DNA from: Epiperipatus broadwayi
Taxonomy: Eukaryota > Onychophora > Udeonychophora > Euonychophora > Peripatidae
Direction of reading: 5' to 3'
Assembly: GCA_028023455.1 (NCBI GenBank)
Contig: JAQFVV010012396.1
Location: 10,082,085-10,146,084, forward strand
Length of the DNA stretch: 64,000 nt
Numbering within the stretch: position 1 is the stretch's first letter; each line of letters begins with the position of its first letter. The translations under genes and the position numbers were made by a program. Positions 12,684-23,924 of the stretch are shown here, in pieces. A model generated the notes under the pieces. That model searched no databases, had not been told where the DNA came from, and saw nothing but the letters and a program-made list of their open reading frames with translations.

Positions 12684-14272
12684 TGAACTGGGTTTTTCAA
12701 AATTGCATGTTTATTACAACTTTTTGTAACTATTTGACAACTTTGTGACTGCAGTGAAGGACCGTCCTTTCAAGCAGAGGGGAGAATACCATTGATAGCA
12801 TAGCCATCAATGATACCCATGGTCAGATTGGGCTATACACAGCATAACATGGTCACATTTCTTGATATTGGCCCACCTCAACTGCTGGAACAAACCCCAC
12901 CCATCCCAAGCATTTTATTTGTTTTAAGGATCAAACTCAGGTACCAGCCAACCCTATGTTATATAGTCAGTGTGTTTTGGATAACAGGCACAATCCAGTG
13001 CTTGAAATATCCCAAGCTAGCTCATACTCTTAACCAGGGTCCAGCACATTTACTTAATACATATAACATTTATTTAACTAACTGGTGATGCAGTAATGAG
13101 AGAGAATAGTCCAAATAATATTTAAGCAAACATTAATATTTATTCAAGCACACACATATCTAACATATAACTATTTTACATAAAGAAATAGAAATGATTT
13201 GTTTCAGGCTAAATTTTATAATAGTCCTTCATTAATTAAAGTTCATTTAAAATAAATATAAAGTGTCTATAGACAAGTAGAAAAATATATTTACCTAGGT
13301 TTTTATGATTGTCAGTTTCCAATCGGTTGGCCGTTTGGTTTCATCAATGGTTCCAGGGCTTGTCTTTATTTCTTTGCTCAACAATGGGAGGGAGGGAGAG
13401 AATATGCAGCAGTATTTCCTTTAGGGTTTAGGTGTTTGTCCTGGGCACTGGCTCCCGGTGAGTACAGTTAATATTAGAAGACATTGGGGCCTGAAATTGT
13501 CGAACATTCCTACAACTGTCTAGCAATGCATGTTGCTATTTCTGTCACTTTCGCAGTGATGTTGATCACAGCAGTAATTGACTAGCTTACTACTGCATTT
13601 ACAGTTTTTGAATACTGAATCTCTGGTTGTTTGGATTCTCAGTGAAAAACTGCATTTTGTCCAAACTGACTTGCAGATTGAAGACCAGACTAATTCTATC
13701 ACAAAATGAACAGAATAATTCAATCACAAAATGGAGACCAGACTAGAACAATAGCAGCTGAGACTTTTTATACTCTTCCTCTCATTGTTTTAATTCCTTA
13801 TTATTTTTAATTTTGATCCTAACTTAAGTCTAATCTTTTTCTTAGATTAATCTACTATTATTTTTATGAGATAGTTTACATGTTTTTCTTTTAATTAATT
13901 CAATCTGTAATCTTTTAAACTAATTACATTTTCAAAAGTTTTCTTTTGCAATCTAAATTTTATTCTAATTTTTTATCTTTACTTATTTTTACACATTTTA
14001 TTATTTTAATTTATAAAAAAGGAGAGAGTTTTCAATCTTTTTAGTTTTAAATTTCCCCCACCCACTTTTAAGACCAACTTTCTTTTATTTTAAAAGAAAA
14101 AGAATGATGCAATCTTTTGCTTTCACAAACTTCCATTTCTTTTTAAAAACCACTCTAAAACATTTTTTTTCTATTTTTGTTTTTTTATTAATAATTTCAT
14201 CATTTATTTTTAAATTATAAATATGTAACACAGATATATGTTAGTTTTATAACATATCTCATTAGTGTTAGA
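12684..14272 (-). repeat. Right long terminal repeat of the putative non-autonomous LTR element
   Basis: This is the direct-repeat partner of 9491-11134. Shared landmarks include GATACCCATGGTCAGAT (12822 and 9629), GTGCTTGAAATATCCCAAGC, ACTGGTGATGCAGTAA and the minus-strand TATAAAAAGTCTCA near 13760. By eye the copies differ at roughly one base in seven to ten, plus many indels, implying an old insertion if they are LTRs. The outer end reads GTTAGA where the left copy has GTTACA. The outer flanks (TATAT before 9491, ATATA after 14272) would fit a short target duplication but lie in AT repeats and prove nothing. A tandem duplication of an unrelated repeat is the alternative. Confidence 0.65.
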
Positions 14273-16215
14273 ATATATATTGTGGTTGTATAGACAATGC
14301 ATATCAATATCACAGATATTGTAATTTAAATTTAGTATAATTACTAGTGCAAAGAAAATATGAAATAAAGATTGTTAAATAAAGATATGATAAAGGGTTG
14401 TAAAATAACTGAATGGTTTGCTCTTATTTGTTTTTCTGTCAAACTATAAAGAAAAAATAAACTATTTTAATAAATTTTTATTAGTCATTCATTAGACTGG
14501 AGGTTATCCACTACAGAAATATTATTAAATAAACTATTTGTTTAAAAAAAATTTAGAAAGTATGGAGAGCATGAAAAGTTATTTTTTTATGTATTTCAAG
14601 TATTGTAAAATTAAAAATGCACTATGCTATTTGAAAGTTCTAGTAGTGTTTTTAAAATTGTAATAATTATATTTACAATAACCAAAATGATTTGATTTTA
14701 AAGAAAAAAATTTACAACTTAAATAATTTCAAAAAGAAAGTAATGATAATGAGCTTATATAAAGTAATTTATAGACAATAGGGGCTTAGTTACAAAATAG
14801 GGGGAAATTCAGTTGATTGATAAATGTTAATTGAAAAATAACAGGTTTTCAGATAAAGGTATTTTTATTTAGTCTTAACTGTATCATTAATGAGAGGATT
14901 TATAAAAATTGTATTTAAATAACAAAATTTGTGCTTAAGTAGAAGGCAGTGAACTATTAAATAAATGCTAGCTGTGTTTGTGATTTAATTTAACAGTCAG
15001 CAAAACATCTCACAATTCAGTAGTCATCATGAACCAAGAAAAGTCTGATGATCCAAAACAAAGCTGAAATTACTATTATCTATATGTAATACATATGAAT
15101 GAACATATATACACTTGTTGACCAGACAAATGTCATAAATTGATATGAACAGAAATTATCAGCTTAAAATCTCTATGCAAAATCAAATATATATATATAT
15201 TTCTTATGATTTGAGAAAGAGGACGCTCTGAGGAAGGTACTTGATATTGTACTGAAATGTCAACATTTAGCCTTTTCACTACACAGAATATCCCGCAAAT
15301 AGTAATAATAATATGACATATATATATAGTTTCAGAGCAGTTTGAAAGTTATAATTGATTATTTGTTAGTCTTCTTTCAGAACAGGTTTTATTTCCCTGT
15401 TTAATGAGGTTTATTTAAACTTCTTTGAATTAATAATCTCTCTTTAATCAAGTTGAGGTCTTTAGTAAATAAAGGTGGGTATCTACCTTTATTATATAAA
15501 GAGGTTGCCTTGACAACAGTATGAGATTGTTTATTGATATTGGTATGGTTTAGGTGTTGAACTGTTTTCATGCATTTACATTTATATATAATATATAAAT
15601 TTTAAATTAAACAGCTCAATGCATATGTGAACAAAATGAGTAAATCACCCTCCCAGACTAGGAATTAAAAGCATTTTAAATGTTAAATGAAGATCCAAGA
15701 ATAGAATGAACCCACCTATTCTTGGGAGCTCTGGTGTTTATAAGTATACTTTTATCAACATTGTTAATTATGAGTTTAATAATTCTTTAATTGCCATATG
15801 GGGAGGGAGATTCACTTCTTTTGTTTATATATATATATATAACTTTTAAAAAGGAAAAGTAATCTGAAAAGAAATTGTCCTTTAGAAAGCAACAACAATT
15901 AAGAATCAAAATGAGAAAAGCATTCTGAAAGTGTACATATTTATTAAATTGTTCATGAGGTGAAATATGTATTCTAATCTATATACAACTGCAATTGAAA
16001 TATTCAATCTCTAGGTGAGACCACTCTGTAATCTTCTGTTCTAATCAAGTTTAAGAATTTATTGCTATTTTGATTATTTTAAACTATTGCATACATATTT
16101 ACATTATATATTACATTTTTTTTATATTTTATTCGATGTGTTAAAAAAATTATTTGACTTATGTATACATACATATATCAAGAAATAGACCTAGTACATA
16201 TTGATATATATATAT
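14273..16215. other. AT-rich stretch with scattered repeat fragments
   Basis: At 14465-14515 there is a minus-strand fragment of dispersed family D (complement of GTCTAATGAATGACTAATAA, shared with 22080 and 22450). At 15220-15285 CTGAGGA, a GTAC...GTAC stem and GAAATGT form a hammerhead-like arrangement without a convincing stem I. At about 15634-15815 a ~30 bp inverted repeat (AATCACCCTCCC and GGGAGGGAGATT) bounds a small MITE-like element. Nothing codes. Confidence 0.45.
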
Positions 16216-16315
16216 ATATGATCAATAGATGGTGTTTTACCAAAACCACCGAACAAAGCGTATATTTGTTTACATAAACGACAAAAGAGTCAGAATTAAC
16301 TATCTCTTTCGTTTG

Positions 16316-16370
16316 CCCACCCTCAGATCAGCTGATTTCAAGCTAATTTACTATCATCAGTGAACGATAG
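16316..16370 (-). ncRNA. Hammerhead ribozyme-like motif, family A, minus-arm copy (weakened)
   Basis: On the minus strand the core CTGATGA is the complement of 16354-16360 and GAAA of 16336-16339, with predicted cleavage after the base complementary to 16326. Stem II is AGT...GCT instead of AGC...GCT, still pairable with a G-U. Stem I has only four continuous pairs before a G-G mismatch. It is the same motif as at 17025-17079 but more eroded, so I expect lower or no activity. Confidence 0.55.
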
Positions 16371-16617
16371 AGCTAGAAACTAGATCTAAACACTGACTCC
16401 AAGTGTTTATGCAAAAAGTTTCTATCAGTTTGCAAGCATGAATTTTTCAGACCGGCAAAGTCTTCAAACTCAGCCTAACAAGACAGATAGCTACATGGGT
16501 CTGATCTCAGTTCAGTTTCACCACATAGTCAAAGCCTCTGCAATATATATCATTGCAAAACCTTTAAAGGTACATTTATGAAAAACAAAAACAAGTTATA
16601 ATCACGTAACTTGATAT

Positions 16618-16664
16618 CCTTCACTGATGATAGCAAATTAGCTTGAAATCAGCTGATCTGAGGG
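16618..16664 (+). ncRNA. Hammerhead ribozyme-like motif, family A, first plus copy
   Basis: The core reads CTGATGA (16624-16630), stem II AGC-AAATTA-GCT (16632-16643) and GAAA (16645-16648). A short stem III follows (ATC..GAT, 16648-16657), then C at 16658 as the position-17 cleavage nucleotide. Stem I pairs CCTTCA (16618-16623) with TGAGGG (16659-16664), six pairs including one G-U. Stem I is shorter than in the second plus copy because this copy starts at the head-to-head junction. All invariant core positions known for hammerheads are present. Confidence 0.72.
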
Positions 16665-17024
16665 TGGGCAAATGAAAGAGATAGTTAATTCTGACTCTTT
16701 TGTCGTTTATGTAAACAAATATATGCTTTGTTCGGTGGTTTTGGTAAAATGCCATCTATTGATCATAAATACAAGCGATATCAAGTTATGTGATTATAAC
16801 TTGTTTTTGTTTTTCACAAATGTACCTTTAAAGGTTTTTGCAATGATATATATTGCAGAGGCTTTGACTATGTGGTGAAACTGAACTGAGATCAGACCCA
16901 TATAGCTGTCTGGCTTGTTAGACTGAGTTTGAAGACTTTACCGGTCTGAAAAATTCATGGTTGCAAACTGATAGAAACTTTTTGCATAAACACTTGGAGT
17001 CAGTGTTTAGATCTAGTTTCTAGC

Positions 17025-17079
17025 TCTACCTTCACTGATGATAGCAAATTAGCTTGAAATCAGCTGATCTGAGGGTGGG
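17025..17079 (+). ncRNA. Type I hammerhead ribozyme, family A, second plus copy (best fold)
   Basis: The core is CTGATGA at 17035-17041, with stem II AGC-AAATTA-GCT at 17043-17054 flanked by a U-U pair, and GAAA at 17056-17059. Stem III is A15.1-U16.1 plus two pairs over a four-base loop (17059-17068). C17 is at 17069. Stem I pairs TCTACCTTCA (17025-17034) with TGAGGGTGGG (17070-17079): ten consecutive pairs including three G-U. These meet the known requirements for the hammerhead core and an NUH cleavage triplet (AUC). Short stem III is typical of animal type I hammerheads, which may act better as dimers. The predicted cleavage sites at 16658 and 17069 define a 411 nt monomer. Activity is inferred, not shown. 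Confidence 0.8.
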
Positions 17080-17122
17080 CAAACAAAAGAGATAGTTAAT
17101 TCTGACTCTTTTGTCGTTTATG

Positions 17123-17904
17123 TAATAACTTTGGCATAAGTTAAATTTTCAGAATCATCAGGTTCACATAATCAGTTTGTGATTGGTGGCAATTTTAATG
17201 ACATCATCTTTCACCTTACTGAATACATAATATTTTGATATATGAGTTGTATACATTGGCTACTTGTTCATTGGGTAACTACCATCAAATTCATCTATGC
17301 CTAACTGAGCAATTTCCATATTCTTTATTTCTATCAATTCTTAAGTGCCTATTACTGGCTTTATGCTCTATACTTTTGTGCCTCAACTCCCCTTAGGTTC
17401 ATGCTCATTTTTTTCAGTTGACTGTAAGATTGCTTTATTTTCTTCTCAATTGCCTGTCCAACTGTGCCAAGTTATGCTATATATTAAGTTAATTAGCACA
17501 ATAAAATTTGAGGACATGATAAGCATTAATTTATACAAATGGAATTGATAGTATTTTTATATGTTCATATAAATATGGCAATTAGTTACATGGAATTATA
17601 ATACATTATGTTTCAGACAAAAGTTAGTATATTCATCATTAGGTACAATTAGCCATAAGGCCTAAAGTAACTATAATATAGACTGGGGTGGCCTCTTTCA
17701 TACCTAAATCCCCTTTCTTCACCTTCAGTGGACATTCAACTGAGTTGAAATCCATTCAGTTTATGGATGCATGTTTTCAACAATATAGAAGATACAGCTA
17801 ACAGTTATAATAGTAATAAAAGAAAGTATGTTAAAAGTTATAATATATGGTTATAGATAAAGACTAGTAAATATTGCTAATAAATATAGTTTTTTTTAAA
17901 AAAA
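17123..17904. other. AT-rich stretch, nothing recognised
   Basis: There is no coding or structural signature. A short plus frame at 17345-17548 has no recognisable domain. Confidence 0.4.
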
Positions 17905-18645
17905 TAGTTATAAGTTTTATAAAATTGATAACAGAGGGAGTTGTTTTAAAGGAAAAAAAGAGAAAATTTGAAAAAACAGTTACTTTAAAACAGCAGAGAA
18001 TAAAGGTAATATTATTAAAGAGAAAAATATAAATTAGTGATAAAAAGGTAAAAAGTAAAAAATTAAAAAAAAATTAAAATTATAGATATTAAAGTAAAAG
18101 ATATTATGTATTAGATAATAATTAAACAAGATAGATAGTAAGAAATGAGGAAAGGAAGATTATAAAATAATATTAATAATAAATAATAAAATAATATAAA
18201 TAATAAGTGCTTAAAAGAATTTTTTTACAAAACTAACAGTAAAAATAAAATAGTTTTTAAAAGGTAATATAAAAAATAGCGTATTGGATATGTTTTGTAT
18301 ATTTTTTATATATATGTAATTTATATGTAAGTTGAGTATATATATGGATGGGTATTTATAAATGTATATGTGGATTGCTATATGTAGGTATATGTGTACG
18401 TGTATAGGTGTATATATATGTGTGTGTATGTTTAAAGGATATATGTGTATATATTTGGATATCCATACATATATATAGATGTAGCTATGGAGTTTTTTGT
18501 TTTTTATTTTTTTATATATATATGTCTAGAGGTGATGTGAATGTATATATCTGTATGTAGGGGATATATGATATTCATATGCATATTTATATGTGAAATG
18601 ATGGTTATGTATTTGTATTTATATTATTTGAATATTGTTAATAAA
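17905..18645 (+). mobile_element. Internally deleted LINE copy (leader plus 3' UTR, no ORF) in front of a fuller copy
   Basis: The 45 bp leader from TAAGTTTTATAAAATTGATA through AGTTGTTTTAAAGGAA occurs at 17908-17954 and again at 18673-18719, where it precedes the reverse transcriptase ORF. Here it is followed instead by sequence equivalent to the 3' UTR of that element (20870-21550): AGAAAAATATAAATTAGTGATA, then the TATATG-rich stretch with GTAAGTTGAGT and TGTATTTATATTATT. The element therefore lacks the whole ORF and sits head-to-tail with the larger copy. It also lacks the last ~50 bp (GCTCTGATGAAGACTG...) present at 21553. Confidence 0.7.
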
Positions 18646-18659
18646 TATAAAAGTTGTAA

Positions 18660-21610
18660 GTTTAAAATAGAATTATAAGTTTTATAAAATTGATAACAGA
18701 GGGAGTTGTTTTAAAGGAATAACAAGATCTTAAATAGATATGTAATGAATACAGAAAAGAAGTTAGATGTGAAAGAATTAGTGATAGAAAACATGAAAGC
18801 AGGTAGTAATGGGAATATTAGGTTCACAAAAAATGAACTGAATGAGGCAGGGAAGAGATTGAAAAGTGGAAAGGTGAGAGGTTTAGATGGATGGGCAGCA
18901 GAGATGGTAATGAATTTAGGGCATAGAGCAAAAGCAAAGTTATTATCATGTTTTAATAAGATGGTACAGAAGAGAGTTTTTTTGGGTAATTGGAGTAATA
19001 CAAGAATAAGATTATTATTTAAAGGGAAGGGTAAGGATCGTAGAAAGTTAAATAATTATAGACCGATAGCGGTAACATCAGTTTTATATAAAGTTTTCTC
19101 ATATATGGTAGCTGGAAGAGTTGTAAAATGGATGGAAGAGGATAATGTAGTGGGGGAAATGGAGATAGCTTGTAGTTACACAACTTTTGGAGATGAGTAG
19201 GAATTCAGGAAGATCATTATATATGAGTTTTATAAATATAGAGAAAGCATATGATAGAGTAAATAGAAACTGATTATGGCCAATTTGGGAATGGATGAAG
19301 CTTTAGTAAATATTATTAAGAAATTGTATGAAAATAATTATTATACTTACCAATTAGGGGATATAGAATCAATTAAAGTTAAAAATGGGGTGGGATTATG
19401 GCAAGGATGCCCTATGCCACCTATTTTGTTTTTGTTGTTTTTGAGTGAAATAAAGAAAGCAATAGAAAGACTAGGAAGAGAGGTAGAAACACCGTTAATA
19501 GGTGGCAAGGGAGTATATACTTTGTCGGGTCTTTTTTTTGTGGATATCTTTTTGTGTGCAGAAAGAAGAGAAAATATGGAAATTATGTTGAGGACATGTG
19601 CAAGGGTGAGTAAAGAGATGGGGATTAAATTTAATGAAGAAAAATCAAATATAATGATGGTTAGTACTGGGGAAAGAGAAGATGTAGAATTTTTATTGAC
19701 GGATATAAAGTTAAGAGTGGTGGATAGCTATAGGTATTTGGGAATCATCTTATGTAATCAGGAAAATTGCTTGGATGAATGGGAGAAAAAATTGGTAAAT
19801 GAAGCAAAGAAAAGAAAGGGTTTGGTAAAGAAACTAACAGTATTTTCATATAATAAATATGATGTAGCTAGAATTACATGGAAGGGAGTTGCAGTATCAG
19901 GGTTAACATATAGTAATGATGCATTATGTGTTGTAAAAGGGTTTTAGATTATTTAGAGAAAGTACAAAGGGAAGTATGAAGACATGCATTAGATGCAGAG
20001 ATGTGGACAGCAAAGGAGGCAATTCAAGGAGAAATGGGATGGCCAAGTTTTTATATGAGAGATGCAAAAAGTAAAATTAAAATGTTTGGTAGGTTGCAGT
20101 TTATGGGTAGTAAAAGAATAGCCAAAATAGTGTTTAATTGGGTTATGAGTAAAGGGCAGGTAACAAGATGGGTGAGAAAGGTAATGTGGTGTGCAAAAGA
20201 TTTGGATAAAGAATTTATATCAGTATACTTGTATAAAAGGTGGGATGATTGTGTTAGGAGGATTGTTGAGTGTTACAGTGGTAAGGAATGGAATAAAAGA
20301 ATAGAAGCATTAATAAAAATTAGGGAGTTGGAGAGATGGAGAACTAGTATGGAGGGTAAGAAGAGTTTAAATATATATAGAAGTAAACGGAATATTGGAT
20401 GCGAGTTAATTTATGATAATAGTAAGGAAAGTAGTTTATTGTTTAAGGCTCAAATGGGATCTTTAGCAACAAGAGAATATACATGTAAATGGAAAACTAT
20501 GGGTGATTTAGTGTGCAAATTGTGTAAGGAAGGTATAAAAAATATTAGGCATCTGTTGATTGAATGTAAATGCTTGAAAGCAAAAAGGGTACAGATAATG
20601 AATGGGAGAATAGGTATGAAAAAAGTGACTATACAGAAAGTGAGTTATTAGTTTTTATGCTGGGTTTGCGAAAAGATAAGGGAGATTTAGATATAAAGGC
20701 CATAGCGTTGACAAAGATTATGTTGTGGAAATGGGATGGGGCAGAATATGGGAAGACTTAGAGTGGGGAATGGAAAGTAAAGTGGCTAACAGGTTTATCT
20801 GGGCATAATTGCTGAGATATTCTTGACTTCATTTAAGGAGAAGCCAAATACATCATCACATCACAGATAGGAAATTTTGAAAAAACCATCATTTTAATTA
20901 AAGCAGAGAAGAAGAATAGAAGTAGTAAATATTAAAGAAAAATATAAATTAGTGATATAAAGATAAAAAAATTAAAATTAGAGATATTAAAGTAAAAAAG
21001 ATATTATATATTAGATAATAATAAATAAGATAGATAATAAGAAATGATGAAAGGAAAATTATAAAATAATATTAATAAATAATATTTAAAAAGATTTTTT
21101 AATAAAAATTAAAAAAAAGTAAAAATAAAATAGTTTTAAAAAGTAAATTTAAAAAAACCCCCGGTGCATTGGATATATTTTGTATATTTTATATATATAT
21201 GTGTAATTTATATGTAAGTTGAGTGTACATATGGATGTGTATTTATAAATGTATATATGGATTTGTATATATATATATGTCTATGGGTATATGTGTATCT
21301 GTGTATATATATGTATGTTTAAAATGTATGCGTATATATTTGGATATGCATATGTATATATAGATGTAAGTATGGAATTTATATATATGTCTAGGGATGA
21401 TGTAGATCTATATATATATGTATGAAGGGAATATATGTGGATATTTTGATATATATGTGTATTTATATATATATATGAAATGATGGTTATGCATTTTTTA
21501 TATATATATATGTGAAATGATGCTTATGTATTTATATTATTCAAATATTGTAGCTCTGATGAAGACTGCTGGACATTCGAAACTGTAAGGAAAATAAAGA
21601 AGGGTTTTAA
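18660..21610 (+). pseudogene. Non-LTR retrotransposon (LINE) with RT and C-terminal CCHC knuckle, decayed
   Basis: Pieces in shifted frames (18745-19200, 19200-19947, 19947-20651) form one LINE polyprotein. Visible are RLKSGKVRGLDGWAAEM and LNNYRPIAVTSVLYKVF, motif A as FINIEKAYDRVNR near 19230 with N in place of the catalytic D, and WQGCPMPPILF near 19400. Motif C near 19533 reads FFVDIFLCA, where a functional copy would have two adjacent aspartates. Next come YRYLGIILC and a C-terminal zinc knuckle C-x2-C-x8-H-x4-C near 20513-20567. Frame breaks and the lost catalytic residues show it is dead. The 3' UTR is AT-rich (20765-21550) and ends with GCTCTGATGAAGACTG and CGAAACTGTAAGG. The clade could be CR1/L2 or Jockey-like; I cannot decide. 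No endonuclease domain was seen. Confidence 0.88.
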
Positions 21611-22484
21611 GAAAATTTGTTTGAATTGAAGTGTATATAAAAGAACTGTTATAAGCAATATATATATATATTTATAAAACACACATGGACCTCAAAGAAA
21701 AACTTTCTGTTCTATTATTGGTTAGTTCATTTTGCCTGCTCGATACATTTTCTATTTCTGTCCTTACTTGTCTTCTTTAACACTTCCAGTTTTAATGTAC
21801 TTGTCTTTTTTAACACAATAACACTTCTTGTTCTGACATGAACTCACTGCAGATTTCTATTGCTTTTAATAACTTGAAACTTAAACATATGGCCAAAGAC
21901 AGTGCTGGTTCCACATGAAATGTGCATTTTGGGGATTATCTTTTTCATATGTCTTTGGTCATATGTTTATGATTACACCCTCTACAAGGTGTTAAAAGTA
22001 GATAGAAACCAGTCCCTACCTGAGTGGTGAAGTGAAAATGACATTACAGAAATTTTATTCATTAAGTAGATAATCTCTAGTCTAATGAATGACTAATAAA
22101 AATTATAGATGTCTTCTCTAGTCTAATGAATGACTAATAAAAATTATAGATGTACTTCCATCAAGTGGTTTGTGTCAAAGTTAAACTGTGGTAATTGTTT
22201 ATTTATATATACTGAAAAAATGATAGATAGATGTAAGAGATTATGATTTTAGCCAACTGATAAGTACAAGTTCAACATGAAATGTACATCTTTGGGATCA
22301 TACAACTTTTTCACATGTCTTTGGTCATATGCTTATGATTACACTCCTCTTCAAGGTCTTAAAAGTGGATAAAAACCAATATCTACCTTTCATGAGAATA
22401 GTGTAGTGAAAATTACAATACAGAAATATTAAGTGAATAATCTCTAGTCTAATGAATGACTAATAAAAAAATATTAGAATAACA
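21611..22484 (+). repeat. Dispersed repeat family D, two diverged copies in tandem
   Basis: Copies at about 21885-22160 and 22240-22470 share CATGAAATGT.CAT, ACATGTCTTTGGTCATATG, GTGAAAATTACA and TCTAGTCTAATGAATGACTAA. Between them a 44 bp unit (TCTCTAGTCTAATGAATGAC...) is itself duplicated at 22074-22155. Related shorter copies lie at 49.99-50.20 kb and 59.40-59.57 kb, where the end looks like a box B (GAGTTTAAATCTC, GAATTCAAATCTC). A tRNA-derived SINE is likely, but no clean box A was found. Confidence 0.6.
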
Positions 22485-22990
22485 TATACTTTTAAAAATA
22501 AGATAAATAATTTATAAGTTATTTACAATTTTTTACCTGAAGGCTTACAAAGATAAATTTAGACAAAGGTGGTCTCTTAGCATTTCTAAATTCTAATTAT
22601 GATCATCAGCTAAGATTTTAATGGGGTATTGTGATCAGATTAAGCCTTTTTTCTAAATGTTTGTTCTTGTTAGACATGTTGGTCTCATTTGTAGTTTAAT
22701 CTCCCTTTTCACTATTTTTCATGTTATTTTCTGGTTATTTTAATATTCCATGATGTCATTTGTTTTTCATTAGAAATAACTAATTGATTTTATTAATTAG
22801 TTTTTTTCTTATGTTGGAAGTTATTTTTTAATCTAATAACTTTAATTATTTTTTTAAATTATACTATTTTTATTCTATTTTCTAATTATTATATATTAAG
22901 CTTATTTAATACAAATTAGTTTATATAGATAGTTATGATGTGTAGAGTTTTTAATTTGTTATATATGTATATACAGTATTTTAAACACAC
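22485..22990 (-). repeat. 3' LTR of the decayed Ty3/Gypsy element
   Basis: This ~505 bp segment matches 31781-32272 in direct orientation. Shared landmarks are AAGGCTTA near 22540, ATGATCATCAGC against GTGATCTTTCAGT, TTGTTCTTGTT, GACATGTTGGTCT against GATGCGTTGGTCT, CATTAGAAATAACTAATTGA, TTATTAATTAG and ACAAATTAGTTTATAT. On the minus strand both begin TGTGT. Divergence is high, so the insertion is old. No target duplication could be read at the outer ends. Confidence 0.75.
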
Positions 22991-23509
22991 TTATTTACAT
23001 TATTACTCTTAAATAAGTTTATAGCATTAACCCTCTCATTTTAGAAAACTCTTTGTTTTTTCAGAATTCCAGACATATTCTTTTAAATATAAAAGTGAAC
23101 TTCACTTATAATGATATTTGATTTTCATTTGCACATTTGGGACATCATTTTCCTGCTCTTTGTCTATAAATTTGACTATCACTTAATCAGAATTTTTGAT
23201 TATATCCTCTATTTTTATAATTTGGAAATCTATGTGGTTTTTGTCTTTTACAATTCCTTCTCTATGTGACATATAATTTAGTGTTATCTTATTTCAGCTG
23301 TGTTTGCTCCCATCCAGTTTTGACAGACATGATTAGGATAATGGCAAAAATATATTCTCAATGATATTTAGATTTCCACTATCTGGTTCAAGGTTTACTC
23401 AAAATTTGTAGATATCATTTCATACTCAGGCTCATTTTCCTGTAGTATATGTATTTTTCCCCATTCTAGTTTATTGTATCTTTTTTTTCTGGGACAAGGA
23501 TGGATAGGT

Positions 23510-23594
23510 TAATCCAACAAATTTTGGTCCATAAATAACCCTGTGAATGATTCAACAAATTTTGGTCCATAAATAACCCTGTGAATGATTCACC
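23510..23594. repeat. 39 bp tandem duplication in the Gypsy integrase tail
   Basis: The run beginning CAACAAATTTTGGTCCATAA and ending GTGAATGATT is present twice in direct succession, at about 23516-23554 and 23555-23593, with no visible differences. The lack of divergence against decayed surroundings says this is a recent local duplication. Confidence 0.85.
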
Positions 23595-23924
23595 CATGGA
23601 TTTCTGCATATTATCATAATTTGATATATTCATTTCAGTTTGAACTGCTGAACAATTTTCTCGACAATCCTATTTGACTCAAAATGTTTTTATGGTGTTT
23701 GGATATGTTTGACCTCCCCACTCAACCAAGAGTTTCAAATTCATCGGAGATAAAATCCATACAATTATTTGACATCAGAATTATTGATCCATGGTTTGCA
23801 AAGATGTTGTATGATCTCAGTGGATTTTACTAGTCTATAATCATTCCACTTTGAGCTAGCATCAATTACAATCAAAAAGATATACCTTTGTATATATCTA
23901 CCTGATCTATGTGAATGTATCTCA

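Larger units (their letters stand above)
16219..17122. mobile_element. Hammerhead repeat family A: inverted unit joined to more than one tandem unit
   Basis: The minus arm (16219-16616) is one almost complete unit. The plus arm (16617-17122) is one full 411 nt unit plus about 95 nt of the next. The direct repeat in the plus arm runs from CCTTCACTGATGATAGC at 16618 and 17029 to CTTTTGTCGTTTATGTAA at about 16712 and 17122. The minus arm begins in the unit's middle (GATATCAAGTTACGTGAT), runs through the hammerhead and ends just before the point where it began, so it is circularly permuted relative to the plus arm. There is no open frame of note. Tandem repetition with a self-cleaving motif in each unit and permuted ends suggests copying from circular or multimeric RNA, as proposed for animal retrozymes. 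Confidence 0.75.

Noticed and set aside
18300-18600. TATATG-rich tract as a satellite or origin
   Set aside because: The same tract recurs at 21180-21530 as part of the LINE 3' UTR, which explains it.
21553-21600. Hammerhead at the LINE 3' end (CTGATGA ... CGAAAC)
   Set aside because: The segment between CTGATGA and GAAA does not form a stem II by eye and no stem I was found.
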